Below, one piece after another: positions 52,495 through 60,810 of a stretch of DNA of 64,000 nt (positions are counted from its first letter, which is position 1; each line of letters begins with the position of its first letter). Source of the DNA: Leucobacter triazinivorans. GTDB taxonomy: Bacteria > Actinomycetota > Actinomycetes > Actinomycetales > Microbacteriaceae. The stretch is taken from assembly GCF_004208635.1 (NCBI RefSeq), contig NZ_CP035806.1:310001-374000 (forward strand), written 5' to 3'. The notes below the pieces were generated by a model. The model made no database searches. It saw nothing but the letters and a program-made list of their open reading frames with translations, and had not been told where the DNA came from. Both the position numbers and the translations under genes were made by a program.

Positions 52495-53175
52495 ATGAAG
52501 ACTTCACCCGACACGCGCACACGCCGAAAGCTCATCGCTCTGACACTCAGCGGCGCAATCCTCATCGCCCTGGTCGCATTTGGTGGTTACGGGCTACTCA
52601 CCGGATCCCGCGATGCACCGCCCCCAGAGCCTCCAGCTTCGTCTCCGGTGGCCCCCGCTACGCCTTCTCAACCGGGTACCTCGCGGCCAGTCGCACCTCG
52701 GATCGCTCCCACAAGTGATCCCGAGCTGTTCGCTCGTCGTGTTGCAGCTGCATTGTTCACTTGGGACACCGGGGGCGGGCTGGTGCCGCTCGACTACACA
52801 TCGGCGATCCTCGACGTTGGTGACCCATCCGGCTACGAGCAAGCCGGGCTCGCCGCAGACATTGCCAGCTACGTCCCCACGCGTGACGCATGGGTGCAGC
52901 TGCGCGAGTACGCGACCACTCAGTCGATCGAGATCGAAACCGTCGATGTGCCCGACGCCTGGGCAGACGCGGCCGCGCAAGCGAGACCTGGGCAGCTCCC
53001 TCCCGGTGCAATCGCGTACACGGTCAATGGCATTCGTCACCGAAACGGTGTCTGGAACAGCACCGCAGAATCACTCTCAGTGCCGGTCGCATTCACGCTG
53101 TTCATGGCCTGCCCTCACGATGGCGATCCCTGCTACCTGCTCCGACTTTCGCAGCTCAATAACCCACTTCGGTAG
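52495..53175 (+). CDS. Single-pass membrane protein of the transfer operon (VirB8/TcpC-like)
   Basis: I choose ATG 52495, with MKTSPDTRTRRKLIALTLSG; GTG 52480 is within the GTGCACCT leader. There is one hydrophobic segment near residues 15-37 (LIALTLSGAILIALVAFGGYGLL), a Pro-rich linker, then a domain with DPELFARRVAAALFTWDT and later WNSTAESLSVPVAFTLFMAC. This layout, first in an actinobacterial transfer operon, fits TcpC/VirB8-type proteins with an NTF2-like outer domain. The assignment is by architecture and position, not by strong motif. Confidence 0.6.
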   Translation: MKTSPDTRTRRKLIALTLSGAILIALVAFGGYGLLTGSRDAPPPEPPASSPVAPATPSQPGTSRPVAPRIAPTSDPELFARRVAAALFTWDTGGGLVPLDYTSAILDVGDPSGYEQAGLAADIASYVPTRDAWVQLREYATTQSIEIETVDVPDAWADAAAQARPGQLPPGAIAYTVNGIRHRNGVWNSTAESLSVPVAFTLFMACPHDGDPCYLLRLSQLNNPLR

Positions 53176-53184
53176 GAGCATTCA

Positions 53185-54381
53185 ATGTTGAAGAAGCTGG
53201 CCATCGGAGCCCTTACCTTAGCCTTTGTGGCGCCGACGTTCGGACTCGTAAGCGTCGGGCTCATCATGAATCCCGCCGTAACGACGATCTGCACTGTTGA
53301 TGGTCTTTCTGTACGTAACGTGCCCGATTCGCTCACTGTGACGACCACGAGTGGGCACACGTTCGAACTGAACAAAAAGCAACTCACACACGCGGCCACG
53401 ATCATCACTGTCGGTTCCGAGATCGATGGCGTCACCCGTGACGCGTTGAAGATTTCACTCATGGCGGCGCTTACCGAGTCGACGCTGCAGATGCTCGCGA
53501 ACACCGGCACCTATCCAGAATCACGCGACTACCCGAACGACGGTAACGGCTCGGATCACGACTCGCTCGGTCTGTTCCAGATGCGCCCCCAATCTGGATG
53601 GGGCACGGTAGCCGAACTGATGGACCCGAAATACCAAGCAGCGGCATTCTTTGGCGGGCCGACCGGACCGAACTACCCATCGCCGAGGGGCCTGCTCGAT
53701 ATCCCCGGATGGCAATCAATGGGACTCGGTGAAGTCGCCCAGGCTGTGGAAGTGTCGGCATTCCCAGACCGATACGACAACTATGCGCCTGTCGCCGAGG
53801 AGATCCTCGTCACCCTCACCGCCGGAAGGGCCACGGCCAGCGCTTCAGCAGCAGACTCTGCCGTGCGTGCCGTGCCTGCCACGAAGCCGACGGTGTCCTC
53901 GAAAGTGGTGTTTCCGCTGCCCGAAGGCACCTGGGCAGTCACAGATAACTTCGGACCCCGGATTGATCCGATCTCTGGAGAACAGAGCACCCACTACGGA
54001 CTCGATCTCGGTGCTGCAGACGGCACCCCGATCCTGGCTGCTGCCGACGGAGTCGTCACTGTTGCCGAGTTCTCGGGTAACTTTGGTGGGCTGATCATCA
54101 TCGAGCATCAGCTCGGTGGTGAGACCATCGCGACCGCGTACGCACACATGTGGCAGCACGGCATTCACGTGATCGCAGGCGAACGCGTTATCGCAGGTCA
54201 ACATATTGGCGACGTCGGCTCGTCAGGCTACTCAACCGGAGCGCACTTGCACTTCGAAGTACGTCCAGGCGGCACCAACGGTGCTGCGATCGACCCTGCA
54301 GCGTGGCTCAACGCTCACAACGCTGCGGACCTCCCCGAAGCGACTACTGGGCATTCTGGCTGCATGAGCTGGGGTGCATGA
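53185..54381 (+). CDS. Transglycosylase/M23 endopeptidase cell-wall hydrolase of the T4SS
   Basis: The 398 residues start with a hydrophobic anchor (IGALTLAFVAPTFGLVSVGLIM). A lysozyme-like lytic transglycosylase region follows (SLMAALTESTLQMLAN, then DSLGLFQMRPQSGWG near 125). The C-terminal M23 metallopeptidase has the metal residues in STHYGLDLGAADGTPI near 267 and in AHLHFEVRPGG near 350. Both activities open peptidoglycan for the conjugation channel (VirB1-like role). It starts nine bases after the previous gene, with TAGGAG as ribosome-binding site, and overlaps the next gene (ATGATG). Confidence 0.87.
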   Translation: MLKKLAIGALTLAFVAPTFGLVSVGLIMNPAVTTICTVDGLSVRNVPDSLTVTTTSGHTFELNKKQLTHAATIITVGSEIDGVTRDALKISLMAALTESTLQMLANTGTYPESRDYPNDGNGSDHDSLGLFQMRPQSGWGTVAELMDPKYQAAAFFGGPTGPNYPSPRGLLDIPGWQSMGLGEVAQAVEVSAFPDRYDNYAPVAEEILVTLTAGRATASASAADSAVRAVPATKPTVSSKVVFPLPEGTWAVTDNFGPRIDPISGEQSTHYGLDLGAADGTPILAAADGVVTVAEFSGNFGGLIIIEHQLGGETIATAYAHMWQHGIHVIAGERVIAGQHIGDVGSSGYSTGAHLHFEVRPGGTNGAAIDPAAWLNAHNAADLPEATTGHSGCMSWGA

Positions 54382-54647
54382 TGGACGTCTTTCCTGACTT
54401 TGGCGGCCTCGGAGGTATCGGCGACCTCAAGGTCGTCATTGGCGCCATGCTCACGATCATTCTGGTCGTCGCGGTGCTCATGGTCATCGTCAGCGCGATC
54501 CTCTGGGCAGTCGCGTCGTCGACCGGTAATCCTGGCCTCGCTTCCAAAGGCCGTATCGGAGTTCTCGTCGCGGCCGGAGCCGCAACCCTCGCCGGATGCG
54601 GCGTCGCCTGGATCAACTGGCTCATCAGCCTCGGTGCACAATTTTGA
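54378..54647 (+). CDS. DUF6112-like small membrane protein 1
   Basis: The ATG at 54378 overlaps the preceding stop; the 89-residue product has two transmembrane segments (IGAMLTIILVVAVLMVIVSAIL and GVLVAAGAATLAGCGVAWI) separated by a loop (ASSTGNPGLASKGR). It matches the DUF6112 pattern of actinobacterial ICEs and has the size and topology of a VirB2/TrbC-type pilin-like subunit. A second related gene lies at 55490-55822; the two would be adjacent without the cargo gene between them. Confidence 0.72.
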   Translation: MMDVFPDFGGLGGIGDLKVVIGAMLTIILVVAVLMVIVSAILWAVASSTGNPGLASKGRIGVLVAAGAATLAGCGVAWINWLISLGAQF

Positions 54648-54688
54648 GCTAGTTCATCAGCGCAACTGCTTATGGATAGCATTGCAGC

Positions 54689-55309
54689 ATGGGGCTTGAC
54701 CAGATCCTTCAACTTGGGCTTACAACATTTGTCTCCGCGGCTGCTGGTTCTGGTTTGATAGTTTTTCTCAGTTGGAATTCTCGCCGGATCGCTCGTCGAA
54801 ATTACGCAAAAGAGCAGCTACTTGGAGCGATCGAGGAACACATTCGAGCGCTCGAATCTTATGACAATCTCTTCCAACAGCAAGCATTGCTTGGTGTTGG
54901 AAATGCACAATCAAATAAGGGACAGTTCGCCCCTCAGAAACCGTCAACACAAAGCTTGGTGCTGGCATTTAGAAGATCAGCAATCGAACTTCCGCTTAAG
55001 GCACAGCTCGCAATTGGACAAGCCGAGCGGCTCGCGCTCGCAGCTTCACCAGAGCATCCCCAAAGAGCAAAACTTGCAGATTGGGAGTCTGAGGCAGCCG
55101 AATTCAACATGCTCGCAGTTTGCATCTCAGCCTGGGACGGGAAAAGTAGCTCTCTGCCTGAAGTTCGTCCGAATCGGACAGCCCGAGCAGACCTGAAAGC
55201 ACTAGGCGAGTTGGATTATCCTTCGAGCAAAGCACTTCCTGATCTGGACTACCATGTTCTGCCTTCAAATAGGCACAAGAAGGCAACTTACTTCGACCTT
55301 AATCGTTGA
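54689..55309 (+). CDS. Cargo gene in the transfer operon: membrane-anchored hypothetical protein
   Basis: This 206-residue protein has one N-terminal transmembrane segment (LGLTTFVSAAAGSGLIVFLSW, near residues 9-29) followed by a charged cytoplasmic region rich in helices (KEQLLGAIEEHIRALESYDN, later AIELPLKAQLAIGQAERLAL). I do not recognise the family. It separates two neighbouring DUF6112 genes and is visibly more AT-rich than they are (for example TTATGGATAGCATTGC at the start), so it looks acquired. Phage defence, entry exclusion or membrane sensing are possibilities only. Confidence 0.5.
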   Translation: MGLDQILQLGLTTFVSAAAGSGLIVFLSWNSRRIARRNYAKEQLLGAIEEHIRALESYDNLFQQQALLGVGNAQSNKGQFAPQKPSTQSLVLAFRRSAIELPLKAQLAIGQAERLALAASPEHPQRAKLADWESEAAEFNMLAVCISAWDGKSSSLPEVRPNRTARADLKALGELDYPSSKALPDLDYHVLPSNRHKKATYFDLNR

Positions 55310-55489
55310 CCTGAAGTCCTCGAACACTGACTTATGCGAGTAGTCAAATACTGATACGACGGACGTAAATAGAGTCATTCTCTTAGCGACTCCGATCTTG
55401 AGCATGAACCGTGGTCGTTGTCGTGCACCTGCTTGGCGACCCTGTTTCGCCGACCGCCGCTCTGGCGGTTCTACCGCAAGGAGCACGCC

Positions 55490-55822
55490 GTGTTCGAACT
55501 CACCTCAACGCTGATAGAAGCATCCGCTCAGTTGTCTGCCATGGTGCCGATGAATATTGACATCACTCCGAATGATTCTGGGCTTCCTGGCATCTCGCAG
55601 CTTCGCACCATCGTTGGCGCGGTCATGACTGTCGGCCTGATCCTCAGTGTGCTCGCGCTCATTGTGTCGGCGATCGTCTGGGGCTTCGGGTCGAACTCCT
55701 CGAATCCGCACCTGGCATCGCGCGGCAAGGTGGGCGTACTTGTCTCATGCGGTGCTGCTGTGCTCTGCGGCGCAGCCGTCACCCTTATCAACTTCTTCTG
55801 GGCCGTAGGCCAGCAGGTTTGA
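55490..55822 (+). CDS. DUF6112-like small membrane protein 2
   Basis: GTG 55490 follows AAGGAG at good spacing and gives 110 residues; ATG 55541 would be an alternative. Two transmembrane segments (TIVGAVMTVGLILSVLALIV and VGVLVSCGAAVLCGAAVTLI) flank a loop SNSSNPHLASRGK that matches the loop of the first DUF6112 protein (SSTGNPGLASKGR). The two proteins are tandem paralogues. A GTGCACCTGCTTG leader lies 67 bases upstream and an ACCGCC/GGCGGT hairpin at 55453-55469 just before the ribosome-binding site. Confidence 0.72.
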   Translation: MFELTSTLIEASAQLSAMVPMNIDITPNDSGLPGISQLRTIVGAVMTVGLILSVLALIVSAIVWGFGSNSSNPHLASRGKVGVLVSCGAAVLCGAAVTLINFFWAVGQQV

Positions 55823-55856
55823 TCCGCACTCATCACTAACCCAGAAGGGGCATCTG

Positions 55857-57209
55857 ATGAGTGTGTGCGACATCCCAGTCATCTCAGCAGTCTGCGAAAC
55901 CGCCGGTGAAGCGGCGGCGACTCTTGTTTCAGCGCCATTCGACTGGCTTGCCTCGACGATGGGGCAAGCAGCCGGATGGCTACTCGAAACAATGTGGCAA
56001 GTCTTCGACTCGACGACCCTCGTTGATGTCACGAGCGACGGCTATCTCGGCGTCTACAACCTTCTATTTGGGATCGGCGTTTTCGTCGTCCTCCTGTTCT
56101 TCACCTTCCAGCTGGTGCTTGGCCTGATCCGCCGCGAGCCTGCTGCACTTTCACGTGCAGCGCTGGGGGCTGCGAAAGCGGTCCTCGGCTCATTCGTTGT
56201 CATCACATTGACCGCGACCGCGCTTGAGGTCGTTGATCAGCTCTGCATCGGCATCGTGCAAGCTGCCGGAGAAACCACCGGCACCATGGGAGACAAAATC
56301 ATGCTCCTGACAGCTGGGCTTTCGACAATCAACGTCGCGGCCCCAGGCGTCGGGGCGATCGTGACGATATTCCTCGCCGGACTCATGATCTGTGCGGTCG
56401 CAATCGTGTGGTTCTCACTCCTGATCCGCAAAGCATTGCTGCTGGTTGCGATTGTGCTCGCTCCGATCGCGTTCGCTGGCGCCGCATGGGATGTCACCCG
56501 TGGATGGGTCGGGAAATGGGCCGCGTTCGTGATCGCGTTGATCGTTTCAAAGCTGGTGCTTGTGGTCGTCTTCCTCATCGCGATCACTCAGATCTCCACC
56601 CCGATCGCTGTTGATCTCGCGGCGGTGACCGAACCTGTGAGTGGGATCGTGCTGCTCTTCATCGCGGCGTTTGCCCCGTACATGGTGTACCGGTTCATTT
56701 CGTTCCTCGGCTTCGATCTGTACCACGCCATGGGTAGCGAACAAGAGGCCAAGAGTGCCATCAACCGTCCTGTTCCCGTGCCCGCCAAAGCACAGGGTGA
56801 CGGAGTCAAGAAGATTCTCGATGGTGGCGGTAACGGTGGATCCGCTGCAGGCGCCACCGGTGCGAAATCTGCCGCTTCCGGTGCCGGTGGTGGCGCAGCA
56901 GCGAGTACAGCTGGCGGCTCTGGCGGTGCAGCAGCAGGGGGTGCCGGAGCAGGTGCGGCAGCGGCAGGCCCTGCCGCCGCAGTCGTCATAGGTGCAGAAG
57001 TCGCGAAAGCTGCGGCTACGGCAGGACCGAAACTCGGCGGCGCCGTCGGAAGCACCGCAGAGACAGCGGCTGGTTCCGCTGGCCAGACCGCGGAGCCAAC
57101 CGCAACATCTCAGGCAGCTCGACCTGCCTCGCCACAACCGAGGGCACCGTCGGCTGACCCTGCACCACCGAGGCCCGCGCCACCTGCACCGAGACTTCCG
57201 AAGGAGTAA
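55857..57209 (+). CDS. TrbL/VirB6-like conjugal transfer membrane protein
   Basis: This 450-residue protein has a multi-pass membrane core (YNLLFGIGVFVVLLFFTFQLVL near 65; AVLGSFVVITLTATAL near 110; IVTIFLAGLMICAVAIVWFSLLIRKALLLVAIVLAPIAF near 165-205; VIALIVSKLVLVVVFLIAI near 225; GIVLLFIAAFAPYMVYRFI near 262). A long Gly/Ala/Pro-rich, low-complexity tail follows (residues 300-450). This pattern is typical of TrbL/VirB6 proteins that form the inner-membrane channel of actinobacterial T4SS. ATG 55857 follows AGAAGGGG. It is followed by the SCO6880-like gene six bases later. Confidence 0.8.
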   Translation: MSVCDIPVISAVCETAGEAAATLVSAPFDWLASTMGQAAGWLLETMWQVFDSTTLVDVTSDGYLGVYNLLFGIGVFVVLLFFTFQLVLGLIRREPAALSRAALGAAKAVLGSFVVITLTATALEVVDQLCIGIVQAAGETTGTMGDKIMLLTAGLSTINVAAPGVGAIVTIFLAGLMICAVAIVWFSLLIRKALLLVAIVLAPIAFAGAAWDVTRGWVGKWAAFVIALIVSKLVLVVVFLIAITQISTPIAVDLAAVTEPVSGIVLLFIAAFAPYMVYRFISFLGFDLYHAMGSEQEAKSAINRPVPVPAKAQGDGVKKILDGGGNGGSAAGATGAKSAASGAGGGAAASTAGGSGGAAAGGAGAGAAAAGPAAAVVIGAEVAKAAATAGPKLGGAVGSTAETAAGSAGQTAEPTATSQAARPASPQPRAPSADPAPPRPAPPAPRLPKE

Positions 57210-57215
57210 CTCGCC

Positions 57216-58685
57216 ATGTCTTCGAAGAACGCGCCGAACCATAGCTCTGGAGAACTCACGCCAGTGAAGTTCTCCAGGCTCACCCGCCGCGGCATTCTGC
57301 TCGGCTTCTCCGTATCTCAGCTCGTCACCCTTGGAGTCGCCGTCGGGGCTCTGGTGTGGGCGTTCTACGCAGGAGGCGGCATACTCATCGCGTTCACCGC
57401 GCCTATTTGGGTGTCTGCTGCTGCGCTGACGTGGATACCGATCGCAGGGCGTGCGCTCGTCGAATGGATCCCAGTCGCGTTCTGGTGGATGTGGAAGTCA
57501 ACCGGAGGGCAGCTACTGTACCGTCGTAGGGTGGTGACGCCCCGACCTGCAGGGACGCTCTCTCTACCTGGAGACATGGCTCGGCTTCGCGAATACGAAG
57601 ATCCCGTCACTGGCGCGGGAATGGTCCATGACCCTGCAGCAGGAACTCTGACTGCCGTACTCCAAGTGACCCATCCCGCGTTCGTGCTCCTCGACCCGGG
57701 CGAGCAGGAACGCCGGGTGGCCTCGTGGGGTCGAGTGCTTGCGACTGTCTGCCGCTCCGGGCGAATCTCCATGCTGCAAATACTGGAGCGCACTCTGCCT
57801 GATACCGGTACAGGACTTGCCGAATGGTGGGCGGCGCACGGGACACAGGACGATACCTGGGCATCAACGACGTACGCGGAACTTATCGATCGGGCGGGCC
57901 CCACTGGGGAGCGTCATGCGACGACGCTGTCGCTTTCGCTCGACATGCGCGCAGCATCGCGTCAGATTCGCACAGCGGGCGGCGGAGTTCGCGGAGGTGC
58001 CGCCGTCTTACGGCAAGAAATGTCCACGCTTGTCGCCGCCCTGCGATCTGCGGATCTCGCACCATCCGCGTGGCTCAACTGCGGGCAGATCGCAGTGATT
58101 CTGCGCTCTGCGTATGACCCGGCTATCGCTGCAACGCTCGAACGTCACGGCGAACTTGGCCAGTCTCTCGCAACTGCTGGGCCGGTCGCGGTCAATGAGT
58201 CATGGTCAGGACTCCGCACCGATTCTGCCCATCACGCAGTGCTGTGGATCAACGAATGGCCGAGATCGATGGTGTTCCCTGGGTTCCTGGCGCCAGTGCT
58301 TCTGTCGAGCGGCATCCAACGCTCGTTCTCGCTGCTGTGCACCCCGATGCGTTCCGACCAGGCGGCCCGAGACATTCGCAAGAAGAAAACCGAGTACATT
58401 TCTGACGCCCATCAGCGGCAGCGGATCGGACAGATCGAGGACGCATCGCAGACCGCCGAGTTCCATGACGTGCTTCAGCAGGAAGCTGACCTGACCGCCG
58501 GGCACGGTGTGCTGCGCTATACCGGCCTCATCAGTATCTCGGCTTCGAACACCGAAGAACTCGACGCATCGATTGCTGCGATCGAACAAGCCGCTATCCA
58601 GGCTTCATGCGAGACGAGACTACTCGTCGGCCAACAAGCCCAGGCGTTCACTGCGGCGGCGCTGCCGCTCTGCCGTGTGATCTGA
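57216..58685 (+). CDS. SCO6880-family transfer protein
   Basis: The 489-residue protein has an N-terminal region with two transmembrane segments (FSVSQLVTLGVAVGALVWAFY and LIAFTAPIWVSAAALTWIP) and a large soluble part (RMVEWIPVAFWWMWKSTGGQ... VLLDPGEQERRVASWGRVLAT). The order and motifs match SCO6880 family proteins of actinobacterial conjugation systems, in which VirB3-like and VirB4 N-terminal-like parts are fused without an ATPase. A separate VirB4-like ATPase is encoded downstream. Start ATG after GAAGGAG. The next backbone gene is displaced by a reverse-strand cargo gene. Confidence 0.82.
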   Translation: MSSKNAPNHSSGELTPVKFSRLTRRGILLGFSVSQLVTLGVAVGALVWAFYAGGGILIAFTAPIWVSAAALTWIPIAGRALVEWIPVAFWWMWKSTGGQLLYRRRVVTPRPAGTLSLPGDMARLREYEDPVTGAGMVHDPAAGTLTAVLQVTHPAFVLLDPGEQERRVASWGRVLATVCRSGRISMLQILERTLPDTGTGLAEWWAAHGTQDDTWASTTYAELIDRAGPTGERHATTLSLSLDMRAASRQIRTAGGGVRGGAAVLRQEMSTLVAALRSADLAPSAWLNCGQIAVILRSAYDPAIAATLERHGELGQSLATAGPVAVNESWSGLRTDSAHHAVLWINEWPRSMVFPGFLAPVLLSSGIQRSFSLLCTPMRSDQAARDIRKKKTEYISDAHQRQRIGQIEDASQTAEFHDVLQQEADLTAGHGVLRYTGLISISASNTEELDASIAAIEQAAIQASCETRLLVGQQAQAFTAAALPLCRVI

Positions 58686-58693
58686 CCCCTTTT

Positions 58694-59917
58694 CTAAACT
58701 TCCGGAGATTTCCCGTCTTTTTGAGAGAGGGCCTTCACCACAGGGACAGCGAGAACAACTGCGGCGGCTGCCCCGCCTTTCAGTACATTCACGCCGACTT
58801 CGCGCCCGGCTGACTTCAGTTGCCTGCTGTCTTTTACCGCCTCTCGCCAAGGAACCGTGACCAATTCTTCGCGAGCAATTTCAATCCCAAGTGGGAAGTG
58901 AAATTCCGCAACCAACTCCCCAGTCACGTTTAGCGCGCCCACTACGTCACGTGCCGCACGCGAGTGGAGGATGATGTTGGCGTTAACGATCTCGCCTGCA
59001 CGATCAAGCTGGCTCATGAGTTTGCTGGTGCGGGCGAGAACTTCATCTCGGCGAATTTGTCCTGCTTTTGCGAGTCCTGCTCTGTGCCCTCCAAGGTTCT
59101 CGGGAGCTGTGGCAATAACATGATCTAGCTCAACGACGTGGAACTCATCGTGAAGTTCAAAGCATCGCGCCAAAATTGCTAGTTGCATGGCAACATCTTG
59201 TTCAATCTCGCGAACAACTTTACGGAGTTGACCAGTTTTCTCTTTGCTCTCGACTTTGTCTGCAAGCGCACCGAGGGCCGCGAGGGCATTCTCTTGCACG
59301 TTAGTGATTTGACCAGAAACTTTGCTCACCTTGTCCCAAAGTGTTTTCGGGTCGCCACCATGTTCACGTATTGTCATAGCTTCTTGAATCTCCGCAGCGG
59401 CAGTCCGCATTCTCGCGAGGACTTCATCTTTTTGAGCGCGTCGAACGTCATCGAGCTTCTCATCGAGCTTCACAATGAGTTCCTTGAGTTCCTGCGCTTC
59501 AGCTTGCTGCGCGGCTTGGCTCATGAGTCCGCCGATACCACTCAACACTGCGGGGTTCGTCGCCAAGGACAGGGGCCCGTCCTGCACTTGAAGCCACTTC
59601 ATAGTGTGGTCACCAGTCTTGCCTAGCATCGCGTGGCTAATGCCCTTGGTTTTGGTCTTCATGAGTCCACCTGCATCCTGCAGGCGACGCGCTGATTCTG
59701 GAGTGAGCTTTAAGTACAATGCTGATTGCTCCGCCACCCCGGAGAGCGTTTCGGCAACGTCAGCTCCTGAGCGGAACATCTCATTGAGTCGTGCAAGTGA
59801 AACAGGGCGAGCCTTCGGCAGCCATTCATGGTCTTTAAGGAATCTCGCGAGAGCGGATTCGTTTCCTTTCAGGACGGCTCCATCGCCATCGCTGATGATC
59901 TCAACCTCTTCAGACAT
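58694..59917 (-). CDS. Cargo gene in the transfer operon: coiled-coil hypothetical protein
   Basis: I choose ATG 59917, which follows GAGGGAG; 407 residues result. Features are an acidic N-terminus, helical segments with coiled-coil character (EAQELKELIVKLDEKLDDVRRAQKDEV near 145-170 and DKVESKEKTGQLRKVVREIEQD near 225), and a hydrophobic helix near the C-terminus (LKGGAAAAVVLAVPVVKALS). I do not recognise the family. It is on the strand opposite to the transfer genes and breaks the SCO6880-like/next-gene continuity. Codon use is less GC-rich than its neighbours. A role in defence or immunity is conceivable from its location only. Confidence 0.55.
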   Translation of the reverse strand: MSEEVEIISDGDGAVLKGNESALARFLKDHEWLPKARPVSLARLNEMFRSGADVAETLSGVAEQSALYLKLTPESARRLQDAGGLMKTKTKGISHAMLGKTGDHTMKWLQVQDGPLSLATNPAVLSGIGGLMSQAAQQAEAQELKELIVKLDEKLDDVRRAQKDEVLARMRTAAAEIQEAMTIREHGGDPKTLWDKVSKVSGQITNVQENALAALGALADKVESKEKTGQLRKVVREIEQDVAMQLAILARCFELHDEFHVVELDHVIATAPENLGGHRAGLAKAGQIRRDEVLARTSKLMSQLDRAGEIVNANIILHSRAARDVVGALNVTGELVAEFHFPLGIEIAREELVTVPWREAVKDSRQLKSAGREVGVNVLKGGAAAAVVLAVPVVKALSQKDGKSPEV

Positions 59918-60027
59918 ACTCTCCCTCTTCCCAATTACAAGAGTACTTTGCACATCCGACACCTCTCGTGGTGGCGAAGTGCACCTGCTCCGTGACCAAC
60001 ATCAACTTTTCGATACGGGAGCGCGAG

Positions 60028-60810
60028 ATGCCTACCTACTACGACCCCGGCGCTGACGCCGGTGACGCCTACGAAGCGCTGCGGGGGCTGGCCCACGCGA
60101 GCCGCCGGTTCGAGCATCCGAAGGACTTGTACGGCGTTGTGGGTGATCTGCTTGGCGGGGTGCGATCGCTGAGACAGGTGCTCGACCAACTTGCCACTGC
60201 TCACGCTTCCAACAGACCACTGGCCTTCGACGACAACGGCGACCACTCGGCAGGATCCAAAGATGCGCTGGCAGCAGCAGACGAGCTTCACCAGGCCGCA
60301 ACGTTCATTGACCAGGCCGAAGAGCGACTGAACGCGGCGATGTCAGCAGCTGGCAGAATCGCGTGGCATTCCGAGCCTTCCAACAGTCCGGTGTCAGTCC
60401 AGCGCTGGATCAGCGTCTGCTTTCTGCAAGGCGATGACGCAGACGAGCTGCTGCAGATGATCGATGATGAAGGTGCCGATGCCGCGCTGGCCTACTTAAA
60501 GAACTGGGACTACGGCGACGAAACAACCCAAGCTGCACTTGAGAACGGCTACGTTTACGACCTACCGCCCACCGGCCCCCTAGAGCAAGAGATCCGTAGC
60601 GGAAACTACGACATGACCTTCAGCCACTCGTTCGGCCATGTCGGTCTCTACCGTCTCCACGAGATCAACCCCACCGACGCCATCACGGACGAACAGCCCA
60701 TTCGAACAGGATCACTCGCGAATGATTTGCAGCCCACCGCATCACCGTCGTCATGGTTCGAACACCCTGGCATCGCAGCGGTCAAGCGAGCGAGGGGTCT
60801 GGGGCTGTGA
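60028..60810 (+). CDS. Conserved ICE hypothetical protein
   Basis: ATG 60028 follows GGGAGCG; 260 residues. The first half is helical (AYEALRGLAHASRRFEHPKDLYGVV... VRSLRQVLDQLATAHASNRP, then LHQAATFIDQAEERLNAAM), resembling short WXG100-like or coiled helical hairpins. The second half (VQRWISVCFLQGDDADELLQMIDDEG... FSHSFGHVGLYRLHEI) is a globular domain. I recognise the two-part arrangement as a frequent companion of actinobacterial transfer operons but know no function. It is coupled to the VirB4-like gene (GTGA overlap). A GTGCACCTGCT leader is at 59979. Confidence 0.6.
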   Translation: MPTYYDPGADAGDAYEALRGLAHASRRFEHPKDLYGVVGDLLGGVRSLRQVLDQLATAHASNRPLAFDDNGDHSAGSKDALAAADELHQAATFIDQAEERLNAAMSAAGRIAWHSEPSNSPVSVQRWISVCFLQGDDADELLQMIDDEGADAALAYLKNWDYGDETTQAALENGYVYDLPPTGPLEQEIRSGNYDMTFSHSFGHVGLYRLHEINPTDAITDEQPIRTGSLANDLQPTASPSSWFEHPGIAAVKRARGLGL